This document shows positions 23,429-35,410 of a stretch of DNA of 64,000 nt, one piece after another (within the stretch, counting starts at the first letter, position 1; each line of letters opens with the position of its first letter). Under the pieces are notes generated by a model, which worked only from the letters and a program-made list of their open reading frames with translations, was not told the origin of the DNA and did no database searches. A program made the position numbers and the translations under genes. Source of the stretch: Nilaparvata lugens (lineage: Eukaryota > Arthropoda > Insecta > Hemiptera > Delphacidae); NCBI RefSeq assembly GCF_014356525.2, contig NC_052507.1:43009295-43073294 (forward strand), written 5' to 3'.

Positions 23429-24933
23429 TTAATACTGTCAAATAGTCCATACGAAACTGTTATATTACTATCTATTGAGTGAATATTTTTAGTCTTAAAC
23501 TCTTACTTCACATTGGTTACACAAATCTATAAGCTCTATAAAGATTACAAATTGTTATTATTTTTATAAATAATATGTGTACATTTTAAATTAATTTTAA
23601 AGTATTAGTAAATTAGTAAAGCATTATGATTGGTACATCACAAAACTGCATCATGTATCATTGCGCTGAATAAAGTTACATCCCATTTCCTTTATCTTTT
23701 TGTTTTGTTTTTTATATCTTGTTCATGCTCGATTGATACAATAAATATTTTTGTGCTTTCTTAATAACTTTTCTGTTTACATTAATTTGGCATGCTTGCT
23801 TACTAAACCCTCTGATCATAGTCTAAGTGGATGCTATTGGAGTGATACGCAACTAATTTGCCACAAGGTGTCTGGCTAATTCTGAAAATATACGGCTCGA
23901 CCGATTACTAAGGTCGCTGACTAGTAAATACCAAAGAACCTAACCTCAAAATATTATATATATATGATATTATTGAATGAATAGCAACAATACATTTATT
24001 TTCATTTGGCTGTTTAAAATCATAGCCTTGAGAGCCGTTATTATCTAATCTAGACCGTTGACACCATTTCTGGTGATAACAATACAGCTTCTTGCTCGAG
24101 ACCTATTAATTTCCTTCCAGTACAAGATTTTTGGGAATACCCAAAATTATATTCTTACATGTTGTATTGAATTTAATCTTAATTTTGTATTCAAATTCAG
24201 ATTCAATTTTTTGCTCTGTGAAACCTGTTTTGATATATATGATCTTCCATCAATTTGATTAATTTTAAGTTTGTCATTGAGAAGTTTTAAAGATTTCTCA
24301 TAGACCTTATTACTCTTGTCTAGGTTATTTTTCCCATAGTGTGGAATTCTATTTCAGATTTTTATATGGCCACTGGGCTCTTTTCAATTTAAATTGAACT
24401 TACTCATTGATTCTGTATTGAATCTAATCTGAATGTTATATTCAGATCAGTCCTAGTTTTATGCTCTGTAAAATCTGTTTTTATATGTTCTTTATCATTT
24501 CGATAAATTTTAAATTTGATATTAATTCATTAATTCTTTCGTTGAGTACAATAAACTCACATTTCGTTATAGATATGATTTTTGTTCATTCATTTTGTAT
24601 TATTAAGTTCTTAGGCACCTTTGGGAATAACCATTTTACTTGAAAAACTTAGCTACTCTTCGTAATCATAATGATTGTTCATACCACTTATCAATATTGG
24701 GTTTGGGAATCATTCAAAAATAATAGTAATTTGTACTATACTATTATAAATTCTCCATACAGTCCACTTCTTGTTTGTTGAATCCCAACAAGCATACTAT
24801 ATTGTAATAAAATCATATGTTTTCTTCACAGTTGAGTATGTTCCCTAGTTCCGAAATTGCAACAGCAAGACCCGCCATTCAGCGCTTCAGGTGGAAATTT
24901 TGTCAACTACAATCAAGAAATTCCTGATTCAGA
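23429..24933. other. AT-rich stretch with internal repetition
   Basis: 24265-24410 is the second copy of the dispersed repeat first seen at 20530. Within 24170-24520 the theme gctctgtgaaacctgttttgatat / gctctgtaaaatctgttttta is repeated. No gene visible. Confidence 0.4.
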
Positions 24934-25449
24934 ATGTATAAACTAGGTTATGCTCACAGAATGCTTGTAGTAATTTCAGCACAAGCAGGTAATGTTTTCT
25001 ATTTCCCAATTATTCTTCTTCAGATTATTATGACAAGAAATAGTGTACGTTACCTAGACGTGAATGTCTTTTGCAGTGCTCGAATGAAATTCTATTTTCG
25101 GCTAACAACTCGACTAGAAACATCATTCACGACTGCAAAAGTGTATTCAGTCGTGTATTTCAACTCTATAATAATATTTAAGTATCGTGATTGGCAAATC
25201 TTCAATTATTATCAATCAACGATAGATTCCAACCATCATGATATAGATTGTCATAAATATGAAAATTCTGCACATGTGTTGCTTCTGGTACGATCGAAAC
25301 GAAATAATCTTACAAGAAGATTATTTTTCATGTTAGTAGTGATCTACTTATTACTATATAATTATTCAAGCTTAGGAAACCGAGAAGATTTGTTTCAAAT
25401 ATTCTATATTGAAACTGTGTTTCATGTTACACTCTACAACAATCTGTAG
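24934..25449 (+). CDS. Unrecognised 171-codon ORF, probably chance
   Basis: An ATG-started frame of 171 codons is unusually long for this AT content. The product is rich in Tyr, Phe, Ile and Asn, as any random AT-rich frame would be, and I recognise no domain. Codon third positions are not GC-enriched. Immediately upstream lies a pyrimidine-rich run ending in CAG (about 24995-25022, inside the ORF), which could equally be an intron acceptor. Low confidence as a gene. Confidence 0.12.
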   Translation: MYKLGYAHRMLVVISAQAGNVFYFPIILLQIIMTRNSVRYLDVNVFCSARMKFYFRLTTRLETSFTTAKVYSVVYFNSIIIFKYRDWQIFNYYQSTIDSNHHDIDCHKYENSAHVLLLVRSKRNNLTRRLFFMLVVIYLLLYNYSSLGNREDLFQIFYIETVFHVTLYNNL

Positions 25450-25633
25450 CGTCTAGTCTAGTGACTGCAGTATAGTGATCAGCTACTAAGCTACACCCGA
25501 GTTTGCTTGAAGCCGATTAATGAAGCAGAGAGGCGTAGCTGGCTGGTGCTGAATGATGTTGGGCGGGTTGCTTGAGTGCCGTTAGAAGGCGCACGTCCTT
25601 CGATAGTTTGGAGAAGCTAACTGCCGCTAGGCT

Positions 25634-25759
25634 ATGGAGGCATTGCCGTTGTGCCTGACAGACCGGTTTTACGACGAGAATGGCAGTGGCACCAGGTCTC
25701 ACGGACCCGACTATTACCGCATCGAGGAGACACCTGCTCTTCATAATGGCGCCCATTAG
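25634..25759 (+). CDS. Possible small or terminal exon (41 codons), GC-rich
   Basis: The frame ATG to TAG encodes a 41-residue sequence including FYDENGSGTRSHGPDYYRIE, then ETPALHNGAH and the stop. About 60 percent of third positions are G or C in a region where the genome is AT-rich, and the composition looks like real protein. An AG precedes the start (CCGCTAG), so it could be a 3'-terminal coding exon of a host gene. A competing minus-strand ORF (25517-25762) covers the same island. I cannot name a protein; treat as a candidate exon. Confidence 0.25.
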   Translation: MEALPLCLTDRFYDENGSGTRSHGPDYYRIEETPALHNGAH

Positions 25760-28700
25760 CATTAATCTTTAATCAAATGCCTTTAATGTATCTTCCTGGA
25801 GACTCATTACAAGATGTGCTCTCAGGATCAGTGTCCCCTTTCCTCCTCTTCCAACAGTACGCGACACACTTTACCCATCTGCCCCTCAAGAAGGAACTCT
25901 TCAATTTGATATTCTAGCAAAGTCGATCAACAACGAAATTCAAGGCTATTGAGAATCGCTTATGAATAAGGCCAATAATTATTTCAATGAGGTACAAATA
26001 GTTAAATAAGCTGTATAATCGACAATATTGTTGGAAATGTATCTTTAAACTTGGTTTTGCAAATATTTCAATCATCCTCCAATCCATATTAAATGAAAAA
26101 CTTGAGCATGTACCAGCTCCAAATATTTTGGAAATTTGAATGTTTTATTTAAAACAGTATTATCAGTATTGATATTATTCGTTAAGTTTTTATCCCAATC
26201 TAGCCTACCTCCATAGCTTTTTTGATCCATGGAGCTCTTGACATGTAGAGTACCAAAGTCTAAAGCTAAATTAAATTTGTCAAAGTTAAATTCAGTTTCT
26301 GTTTCATTCCAAAGTTCAATTCAATTTGTCAATTCAACATGACTCACATACATCAGAGTGAATTTGAAAAAAGTATGAATAACAGATTGAAATGATTCAA
26401 ATAAGTTTGAAAGATTCCGTGGACTAGTCATTGCATAAGTTACGATAATTTTTCCAAAAATAAATAAAACCGAGAGTAGATATTAATATTATAAATAATT
26501 GAATTAATCATGTTTCATAATAACAATTACAAAATATCAAAATGGTCATGTTTTTTCGCACAACATGTAGTCTGGATGACGATGACAGGTCTACAAGAGA
26601 CAGGCGTGGTCTCCAACAGATTGTTGACTAATTTTGAAAAAAATCCAAGTGTCAAGTTATACAATAATAATATCAAGTGAATTTAGGTGAGGGATGAGTA
26701 AATCAAGAGGAAAAGTAATTTGACAAAATGTAAAAAGATTATATAAATAATAGAGAAAAAACGTACCTATAAAATTGACAAATTGTTCAACCTTTATGTT
26801 CAATAATGATTTTTTTCATGATATTATATCGGATTTGCAGTGGTATATGGTGTGGGTAAAAATATTGTAGGCATGTGAAGGTGATTCAATACATGTCTTT
26901 CAAATAGATTTTTCAATAGTTTAACAACACATCAGGCCTCAGAATGTGGGCCCACCAAAACCCCTTGACATCTTGTGTTGTGAAAACATGATTCCATAAT
27001 TCATTCACTGGCGACAGAGAAGAGTTTCAATTTGATAGATGAGCGATAAATCGGCAAGCACCAAATAAATTGATGAAAAGATAGGTTAGGTTAGTCTGAT
27101 GCTCGACTATTCACTCGTTTGTAATGGAGGCAATCACGTTAATGGACTGTACAATCGTAATATGACATCCGTTTCTTCTGTTATGGCTACACAGTTTACT
27201 CCCAACTTGCAAACTCACTCACTCACTCTCTCTCTCATTCTCGGGCTCCTCCTTGCTTCGCGCTTTTTCTGTCTTAGAGAAAGAAACAGATCGAACAGAA
27301 GCTACGGAAATCCCGTCTCCTGATCCAATCTTCCCGAATCAGGAAGACGTTTTCCTTGCTCTCCATCCACATATTCAACCGGTCTCCATCTCTGTCTTTG
27401 GATTGCTGGAAGGACAAGGCCGTTGATGAAAGAGTGCTGCAGTTCACTTTGGAAATCACCCAGCTATGTTCCTCTTTCATCATGATGAATTCCCCTCTTT
27501 CTCTCTGGCCTCGGTACGAGGTCAACATCATAATCCCATTGCTGAATCTTGTGCGTTCGTATATTGCGTGAACTTTGAACCCTGTTGATAACAGATTGCA
27601 CAAAGAGACGAGAGATGAGAGGAGATGGTCTCTGGCACTAAGACTCAAAGGGTATCGATCCTGGCTTTGTCTCCTAGCTCATTTCCCATTGTACACGGAA
27701 GTACTCATACAAAACTTATATCACACTGCTCAGAGATGAGCAGTGATCATGAGCTGTTCACCTTAGAAGATGGCACAATGTAGGTCTAATAGGTTGGTAG
27801 GTATAGTAGGAGCTCGTACAGCGTAGAGCTCAATTCATACAATAATCCCCCCATCACAGATGATTAATAATACTCTTTAAGTATAGAAGACAACTTCTCT
27901 ATTCAAATACAATTTTTCAAACATGATATATTCATGTATATCAACATAATACAGTTGAACTCTCATGTATCAATGGTGTAGACAAAAAACTGATGTTTCA
28001 GGGTTTTCCATATCACGAATAACTTGTTCATTGAAGGCTATGGATGGTTCTTAAAAACTACTTCAGTTTGGGCATCAAGAGACCAATATCAGAAACAAAT
28101 AAGAATAATTTTAGTGGCTGAATCAAAGGTTCTAATTCATTCTCAAAGCGAGCTTGGATGTTGAAGATTTTTTTTAAAAAGCGGTCACAGGTAGTGTTGT
28201 CTATGTGTAAGCTGAAGGGTATTCATCATAAATCTGTTATGGAATCAGCTTGATTTAAGATATGTTTTGTTAAGCAAACTTCTTTAAATTCTCTCAGGGT
28301 TGTGGAAAAATTCTCAAGTAGAGTTATATGAACTGGACAAAAGTCAATCTTACAGCCTTTTATAATAGTTTGAGAATATGTATCATAGTTTTATTGGTAG
28401 TTTATTGTTGGAGAATTCGTTATTTGGCCTGACAGATAGTTGGTGGATACGATTCGTCATTTTCTTTCCATTGGCTTCGTTTTCCGTAGAAATCTCGCAA
28501 AAAATCCTCGTCCACTTTGTTCAAATCACATCCAACTTTCGACTTGAAGAAGAAGGGAGGCACCTCTTTTCCTCCCTATCTGTCTCCTATAGTAACATAA
28601 CTTCCCCCCTCAAGGAACACGCTTGCCGTTGCTTCCAATTTTTAATAGACCTCATTTCCCCCACCCACCAGCATAACAATCCACCAACTCATGTAATCAT

Positions 28701-29080
28701 CTCCCAAAGATCCCTACCGAATTTCTTCTCCCTTGGAAACCTATCTGCACAACTTTTAAGGCAGTTGATGAATTTCCCCTTCAACTACGAAGGCGATCGG
28801 TCCCAAAAGTCAATAAACAAGTTCCTTCCACAGAAACTATTATATCATTATAGGAGCGTGAAACTCTCCACTGGATCCTACCATTCTCTTCAAACATAAT
28901 AAAATCATTTTTCTGTTTTGTGGATACTCTGAATTTGGAGAGTGAATAATATCCAATAGTAGATGTAATATGGAATACATAAATGATCAGTGCTGTAATT
29001 GTGAAAATATATAGGTTCTGGTAGGCACTAATCCGAGGGAAAGATGTTCGAGGTTACTCAGAAAGGGGTCCAACCAGAAA
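25760..29080. other. Unassigned region
   Basis: Mostly AT-rich. Segments 27080-27660 and 28440-28900 are less AT-rich. The second has an open frame of 173 codons on the plus strand (28378-28899) with no recognisable domain. The first has overlapping ORFs on both strands (a 124-codon one on minus at 27274-27648), also unrecognised. These could be UTRs, exons or old repeat copies. Confidence 0.25.
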
Positions 29081-30001
29081 TCCTATACTATTAAACGAGC
29101 AACTTCTGTTTATATGTTTAGATGTTTATATGTTTGTATTGCACCAGATCTCGAAAACGGCTCTAACGATTCTCACGAAATTCAGAACATAGTAGGTTTA
29201 TATGATAATAAAAGGATTCGATTTCACTAGGTCTCATCCCTGGAAAAACTCGCTGAAAGACACTAAAAGGATGATTTTTTTTTCATTGGAAAACATCTGA
29301 TAATAATTATTTCGTCGTCTGTTGGTGATGGAAGTGAGTGAGCAAGTTCATGTGTGTGGGACCATAGAAGAATAAAAGCGTAAGTAGATATCCCATGGTA
29401 TAGAACTTTTCGTTTATGTCGCAACTATTACTGTTATTTCAAGCCGATAGTCACCTAGTTCTTTCCCGTGGAGCTCGTGTGACGCTTGTAGTCTCTCATA
29501 CTGTGCCGTTCATACACTCTCACCCCAATAAAACAGTAAAAATCGACAGTAATCGGCTTGAGATAACAGTAAAAGTTGCAACATAAACTCCCTATATACC
29601 ATGGGATATCTACTTACGCTATTGTTTCTCTATGGTGGGACTTTGTCAAAATTATAACTCAGCTGTTGAACTTTTGTAATCATTCAATCACGTACTTAGT
29701 GCCGGTTGCAGAAAAGCTGGGTTATTCTCAATCCGGATCAATTCCAGTAGATCCATCTTTTTGAAATGGTCTTCTGTGATTTGTTTTACGTGAAGTTAAT
29801 CATGATTAAAATTCAACCGGCTTTTGTGCAACTGGGCCTTTGTGAGGGAAATTTTTGCATTCCTCTGGGAATTAATCTCAATTTACTGTGATTAGATGTG
29901 ATTAGATAGAACATTTCTGTATGAATGTTATTATAATTTCTTCATTCGTGGAATTTTTTTATGCTTTTGTACTCACTCCAGAGCGAAGCTCGGTCCCCGA
30001 T
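29081..30001 (+). mobile_element. Helitron-like non-autonomous element
   Basis: It begins TCCTATACTATTAAACGAGC and ends shortly after GAGCGAAGCTCGGTCCCCGA, which contains a GAGC-GAA-GCTC hairpin about 10 bp from the end. A 5' TC start and a short hairpin near the 3' end are Helitron hallmarks. The canonical CTRR terminus is not obvious (the end reads CCCCGATAT), so the exact family is uncertain. At 29151-29170 it carries TCTCGAAAACGGCTCTAACGAT-like sequence, shared with the Helentron-like repeats at 38-39 and 57-61 kb. No RepHel protein is present. A palindromic MITE lies within it (29361-29636). Confidence 0.55.
29361..29636. mobile_element. Palindromic MITE nested in the Helitron-like element
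   Basis: The left arm contains AGCGTAAGTAGATATCCCAT and GTCGCAACTATTACTGTTAT. The right arm contains their near-perfect reverse complements (CATGGGATATCTACTTACGCT, AACAGTAAAAGTTGCAAC in inverted orientation). Arms total about 90 bp each, from ccatag (29362) to ctatgg (29635), with a GC-richer centre. No coding capacity. Confidence 0.75.
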
Positions 30002-31559
30002 ATTATAAATATTACATGATGATAACAATGATTACCACAAGTGCTAAACAAATTTGGAGGTCTTATTGCGATTAATTATTATTATTCACTATTCATGATT
30101 TCACAATGTTCTCCTCCTAGTAATGAGTTATCAATGCTTGAGCCTAATAATGACTGTTTGAATATGATTATTATGATTATTCAAGGTAATTATTTTTTCA
30201 AGGAAAGACCCAGGGGGATGAATCATTTACTGTCTCTTTTTCAGAAGAAACTAAAAATGAAATCGATTTTATTATCGATCAATCTGAATACTCTCTCTTA
30301 GTGTTGTGTTGTGTATCACCTTTTGTAAATATAATCAAGATTCAAAATTAGCCGACGAATTTGACATTCATTCATCATCTTAATAGGTTTTCTCCATACA
30401 TCTCAAAAACATAACAGAATGCTTTCTAGCCGAAACAGCACGATGTGAGTAAATGGAAAATGATGAGAGGCACTGAAGGCATTAAATGTTTATATTACTC
30501 AATTTCCAGAAAACATCAGTCAACTCTCAGGAAATGATACCCAGCTACCAATGATGCTTTCGCTTTGTTTTTCTTGCAGACTGGTGGATGCTTTCGACCG
30601 AAATAAAAGCCAAAAAGCCAAAGAAAATATGGCGAATGCTAAGAGCATATATATATATCCAGATTGTAAACTTAGCTCGGCTCGGCAGACACATACACAT
30701 ACAACACACTTATACACATACTGCTGTGGAATAGGTACAACGCTTCCCTTTCAGCCGAAGAAGCTCTCTTTGCACAATGGAGTAGCAAGATATTTTCCCT
30801 CCATCTGGGTCAATTCATCTCCAAATCACCTTCCGCAAATATTTACCGGCTCCTTTTTATCGAGCCCTTGAAAGAACTTTTTTCACGCAGTAGGGAAATA
30901 CACCTAGGAATTCTGCCGTTATTGCTGACTGGCATAAATTTTGATTTCCATGTGCAGGATTGCAGAATATAACAAGAATTTCGGCTTGACTTTGAAGTAT
31001 TACCTTGTGTGTGGCTTCCTAATTAGAATTTTGGCTTATTTGATAAAAAAACTCCACAACATGCAATATTAAATTACTCTACAAGGAGGAACAATAATTT
31101 ATTATTGTAAATTATTTCTGCTATCGATGCTATGCTAGAGTTTGGATTCTTGCTTTATAAATATTTCATGATCCTTAACTCCTCCTGGGCAATTTATTAT
31201 CTATAACAAATACAGTTGACAATGTCAACCAATAACCCTGAGCTAATAACCCTATTGCGTAATCTGTTTGACACTGTTTATTTCCAATGCTGCATTACAT
31301 GATAAATTATTAAATATAACCAGAGAGCAAATCTTTCTGCCGTGCAAATCTTTTCTTGTTTGATTATTTGAGAATAGCCAGATCACAAGAGTGACGTATC
31401 AATAAAATTTCATATTACACGTATAGGGAAAATGGAACAGCTATGAAATTGCGGTAATTGAAAAGCCTAAGGGCATATTTTTCAGAAATTGATTTCCTTG
31501 TAATTCCATCATCCAGTTTCAATGTATTTTCCTTGTTCTCTTCATTTATATCATTTGCC
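30002..31559. other. Unassigned AT-rich stretch
   Basis: Contains a short (TA)n near 30645 and a slightly GC-richer patch at 30700-30880. ORFs are short and unrecognised. Confidence 0.4.
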
Positions 31560-31780
31560 ACATTTTGCTTGTTTGGTTTCAATAATAGAATTGTCTGATC
31601 TGTCAATATTTAGTATTCAGTATTCGATTTCTGTACAGCAAAATGCGCCATATTCTCAGTAAAATGTGGGTGATGAAATATTTTCCATGTTGTGTTTTGC
31701 AGCAAACGTGGATTTTCATGTTGTCTATCAAATCAATGAATACGTTCCAATGAATTATCCGTTTTTGCCTTTCCTGTTAA

Positions 31781-32228
31781 GGCTGTGCAAAGGCTAAAAC
31801 TAAACTTTCTACTGGTGATATTTTTCAAAGCTTTTCGATTTGTATAATATCATTAAGCTATCAAAATGAAAATGATCTCCGATCATTACTTTTTGAGATA
31901 TGGTATTAAGTATTTAACTTTCAGTTAGTTATTTTTTGTCATTTCTGGTAAATTGAATAACTTTCTCAAAAATTAATATATTCAAAATTTTTCGTTCTAT
32001 TCAATCAAAATACCATGAAAAATTTATACTCTGAATCTCATAGATGTATCTATTACGGAATTTGAAATCTTCTGTCCCAAAAAATTTGAACTTTAGGCGC
32101 TCATATATCGAAAAGGAATGATCGAAAAAAATGTTTTCTTGAGAAAACTTTTTCATTTTGATAGTTTGATGATATACAAATCGAAAAACTTCACCAGTAG
32201 AAAGTTTATTCCTAGCCTATGCACAGCC
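31781..32228. mobile_element. Palindromic MITE (family with GGCTGTGCAAAGGCTA ends), copy 1
   Basis: It starts GGCTGTGCAAAGGCTAAAAC and ends CTAGCCTATGCACAGCC, i.e. inverted termini. Longer pairing continues inward: AACTTTCTACTGGTGA against TCACCAGTAGAAAGTT, then GATTTGTATAATATCATTAA against GATGATATACAAATC. About 448 bp, non-coding. Further copies are at 34038-34489 and, partially, 47884-48221. Target duplication not clear. Confidence 0.8.
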
Positions 32229-32454
32229 TCAAATGATAGAAACATTTTGATATTAATTTGTGAAAATGCTGGGCAACAATATAGTGAAAGAACAAAAAAT
32301 TGAACCAGAACAACACGACCCATTCCACATAGCATGATTATCAATTTGGCATGGATGAGGCTATGGAAAACAGTCATTCAAACATCTGGTTGACGATGTC
32401 TGCTCATTTGGAAGTAAATTCTTATCATGAATCAGATGAATGATGCATGAGTTT

Positions 32455-32945
32455 TTAAATATTTTGAATTTGAATTTAAATTATTGTATACTCATTGCAT
32501 GTACAACAATAAAAATGTTTGGCAATCGTCACATATTACAGAACAAAAAATCACAACAAAAAGTAATTCATGTCATGAAAATACTTATCAGCCAGCCAGT
32601 CCATCAATTTTTTCTTGAGGTGCACTCTATTGTCAATATCCTTAAGATGCTGCGGTAGGGAGTTGATCATTTTTTGGAATTTTCTCGTAGAACGATGTCC
32701 TATGTTGCTGTATTTTGTAGTTATTCCTTGAGCGCGTGTTATAATTATTGTGTAGGTCAGCACCTCTTGTCCACGTCGATGCCTGCTTGAGACCAAATGC
32801 TACAGACTCCAGAATATACAGGCAAGGTGGTGTGAGCGTCCCTGTTCCTCGGGATAGTTCTCTCCATGGAGTTCAGGCGGTTTTTGAGCATTTTTCTAAT
32901 TACTCTTTTTTGTGTTCTGAATACTATGATAATTTCCGGTGATTT
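32455..32945 (-). pseudogene. Non-LTR retrotransposon 3' fragment (RT C-terminus), copy 1
   Basis: Read on the minus strand from about 32945, three frames together give a typical RT C-terminal region: VFRTQKRVIRKMLK, then (after a frame change) YILESVAFGLKQASTW and HNNYNTRSRNNYK, then MINSLPQHLKDIDN through KYFHDMNYFLL in the frame of 32551-32796. At least two frameshifts. An AT-rich 3' UTR follows to about 32455. RT core and endonuclease are missing. Confidence 0.75.
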
Positions 32946-33149
32946 TGTTGATGATTGGTTTTTGAATCACAAGTTGATGAGTTGGTATTTACAGTTTCAT
33001 GTATTTGTATGAATTTTAGGTAATCATTGACATATTCTAAAATTATTTCTATGAGAGGGCTTAATTTCATACAATCTAGTATCGATAATTGTGAATTCAC
33101 GAGTTATAATACTTTGATTCGGTTGTAATCAGATTGAGACAAGTGGATG

Positions 33150-33592
33150 AGGAGCGTGGCTCAGCCATCGATTTGCATCGGTATGCAAAATCGATTTGCG
33201 CCAGACAGACTAAGATTGGAGGGAATTGAAATACGGCTGTAAATAAAAGCGATGCGCCACACCAATGTAAATTGGTGGCCTTAATGAGTAGCAGCTCTGC
33301 TCTCTAGCGGTCGAGAGCCGCAGCGCAAAAGTTACTGTTCCTATCCAATTAAATTCACAATTCCATTTCGGCTTTGTTACTATGTAAATTTAATTTTCGC
33401 TCTGCGGTAAATGAAAACGTTGTCGTCAAAGGGCGAACGGTCGAATTATTGCCTTTCGCGCGGCAGCACGCACATGCGCGCTCGATAATCGGTAAGAAGT
33501 CGCAAGTTGTTACAACGCGCACGCTCACACTACACTCGGACGGACGGACGATTTTCGAAACGCGCGGCGTGAAACTCTGCGCCTGATATTGC
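33150..33592. promoter_or_regulatory. CpG-containing island with POU-octamer palindrome, copy 1
   Basis: This segment is far GC-richer than its surroundings (CGCGCGGCAGCACGCACATGC region at about 33458-33480). It contains ATTTGCAT (33171-33178), a 4-bp spacer, then ATGCAAAA (33183-33190), and a third half-site ATTTGC at 33194. ATTTGCAT is the classical POU-domain octamer. TAAT-type homeodomain cores and the palindrome CCACACCAATGTAAATTGGT also occur. No long coding frame is present. An enhancer or promoter role is inference from motif content only. The copy in the second unit is at about 35411-35854. Confidence 0.3.
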
Positions 33593-33649
33593 TCTCAAAC
33601 TAATGAAATTTTCTTGTCCCGAAAGCCACAGCAGCTATACTGATATTAA

Positions 33650-33785
33650 CCTTATAGTTGGTCAAAGTTAGTAGACAGAAGGTTGGTCACTCATCTATAG
33701 TATTTTAGTTGAAATGCAATTGGAGTGGTGGAACTGCTGCCGTGACGTAGGCTGTAGTACAGAGTAGGCAGAATATCGCATCATA
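33650..33785. repeat. Dispersed repeat with inverted relative at 36690-36800
   Basis: The sequence TTAGTAGACAGAAGGTTGGTC, the later GAGTGGTGGAA and CGTGACGTAGG appear again at 35911-36046 (through the tandem duplication). They also appear in inverted orientation at about 36690-36800 (GTGATCAACCTTCTGTCTAC, CACGTGACGTCACG, CCACCACTTC). This is a small repeat family of unknown type. Confidence 0.55.
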
Positions 33786-34037
33786 CGGTGGCCTATAGTC
33801 AAATTATATAACACAAACATTTTGCTTGTTTGGTTTCAATAATAGAATTGTCTGATCTGTCAATATTTAGTATTCAGTATTCGATTTCTGTACAGCAAAA
33901 TGCGCCATATTCTCAGTAAAATGTGGGTGATGAAATATTTTCCATGTTGTGTTTTGCAGCAAACGTGGATTTTCATGTTGTCTATCAAATCAATGAATAC
34001 GTTCCAATGAATTATCCGTTTTTGCCTTTCCTGTTAA

Positions 34038-34489
34038 GGCTGTGCAAAGGCTAAAACTAAACTTTCTACTGGTGATATTTTTCAAAGCTTTTCGATTTGT
34101 ATAATATCATTAAGCTATCAAAATGAAAACATTTTCTCCGATCATTACTTTTTGAGATATGGTATTTAAGTATTTAACTTTCAGTTAGTTATTTTTTGTC
34201 ATTTCTGGTAAATTGAATAACTTTCTCAAAAATTAATATATTCAAAATTTTTCGTTCTATTCAATCAAAAATACCATGAAAAATTTATACTCTGAATCTC
34301 ATAGATGTATCTATTACGGAATTTGAAATCTTCTGTCCCAAAAAATTTGAACTTTAGGCGATCATATATCGAAAAGGAATGATCGAAAAAAATGTTTTCT
34401 TGAGAAAACTTTTTCATTTTGATAGTTTGATGATATACAAATCGAAAAACTTCACCAGTAGAAAGTTTATTCCTAGCCTATGCACAGCC
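34038..34489. mobile_element. Same MITE family, copy inside duplication copy 2
   Basis: The duplicate of 31781-32228, offset by 2,257 bp at its left end and 2,261 at its right end. It was carried along by the tandem duplication and is not an independent insertion. Confidence 0.8.
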
Positions 34490-34715
34490 TCAAATGATAG
34501 AAACATTTTGATATTAATTTGTGAAAATGCTGGGCAACAATATAGTGAAAGAACAAAAAATTGAACCAGAACAACACGACCCATTCCACATAGCATGATT
34601 ATCAATTTGGCATGGATGAGGCTATGGAAAACAGTCATTCAAACATCTGGTTGACGATGTCTGCTCATTTGGAAGTAAATTCTTATCATGAATCAGATGA
34701 ATGATGCATGAGTTT

Positions 34716-35206
34716 TTAAATATTTTGAATTTGAATTTAAATTATTGTATACTCATTGCATGTACAACAATAAAAATGTTTGGCAATCGTCACATATTAC
34801 AGAACAAAAAATCACAACAAAAAGTAATTCATGTCATGAAAATACTTATCAGCCAGCCAGTCCTTCAATTTTTTCTTGAGGTGCACTCTATTGTCAATAT
34901 CCTTAAGATGCTGCGGTAGGGAGTTGATCATTTTTTGGAATTTTCTCGTAGAACGATGTCCTATGTTGCTGTATTTTGTAGTTATTCCTTGAGCGCGTGT
35001 TATAATTATTGTGTAGGTCAGCACCTCTTGTCCACGTCGATGCCTGCTTGAGACCAAATGCTACAGACTCCAGAATATACAGGCAAGGTGGTGTGAGCGT
35101 CCCTGTTCCTCGGGATAGTTCTCTCCATGGAGTTCAGGCGGTTTTTGAGCATTTTTCTAATTACTCTTTTTTGTGTTCTGAATACTATGATAATTTCCGG
35201 TGATTT
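34716..35206 (-). pseudogene. Non-LTR retrotransposon 3' fragment, copy 2
   Basis: Duplicate of 32455-32945 within the second tandem unit. One coding-level change is visible: the Met in KKKLMDWLADK of copy 1 is Lys here. The reading-frame breaks are shared, so both were already dead before the duplication. Confidence 0.75.
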
Positions 35207-35410
35207 TGTTGATGATTGGTTTTTGAATCACAAGTTGATGAGTTGGTATTTACAGTTTCATGTATTTGTATGAATTTTAGGTAATCATTGACATATTCTA
35301 AAATTATTTCTATGAGAGGGCTTAATTTCATACAATCTAGTATCGATAATTGTGAATTCACGAGTTATAATACTTTGATTCGGTTGTAATCAGATTGAGA
35401 CAAGTGGATG

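Larger units (their letters stand above)
31560..33816. repeat. Tandem segmental duplication, copy 1 (2,257 bp)
   Basis: This segment is repeated head-to-tail at 33817-36078. By eye I find only about ten differences, for example gaaaatgatctcc versus gaaaacattttctcc, ggtatt versus ggtattt, aggcgctc versus aggcgatc, and ccatcaat versus ccttcaat. The copies meet at a short common sequence, acatttt. Each contains a MITE, a non-LTR 3' fragment and a CpG-containing island. The duplication is either very recent or an assembly artefact from two haplotypes. Confidence 0.95.

Noticed and set aside
27082..27096. TAGGTTAGGTTAG, resembling insect telomere repeat TTAGG
   Set aside because: Only two units; common by chance and also seen singly near 12020. 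Not a telomere or interstitial array.
28378..28899. 173-codon ORF as a host gene
   Set aside because: Length is notable but I recognise no domain and see no splice or start context that decides it; mentioned only within the unassigned region.
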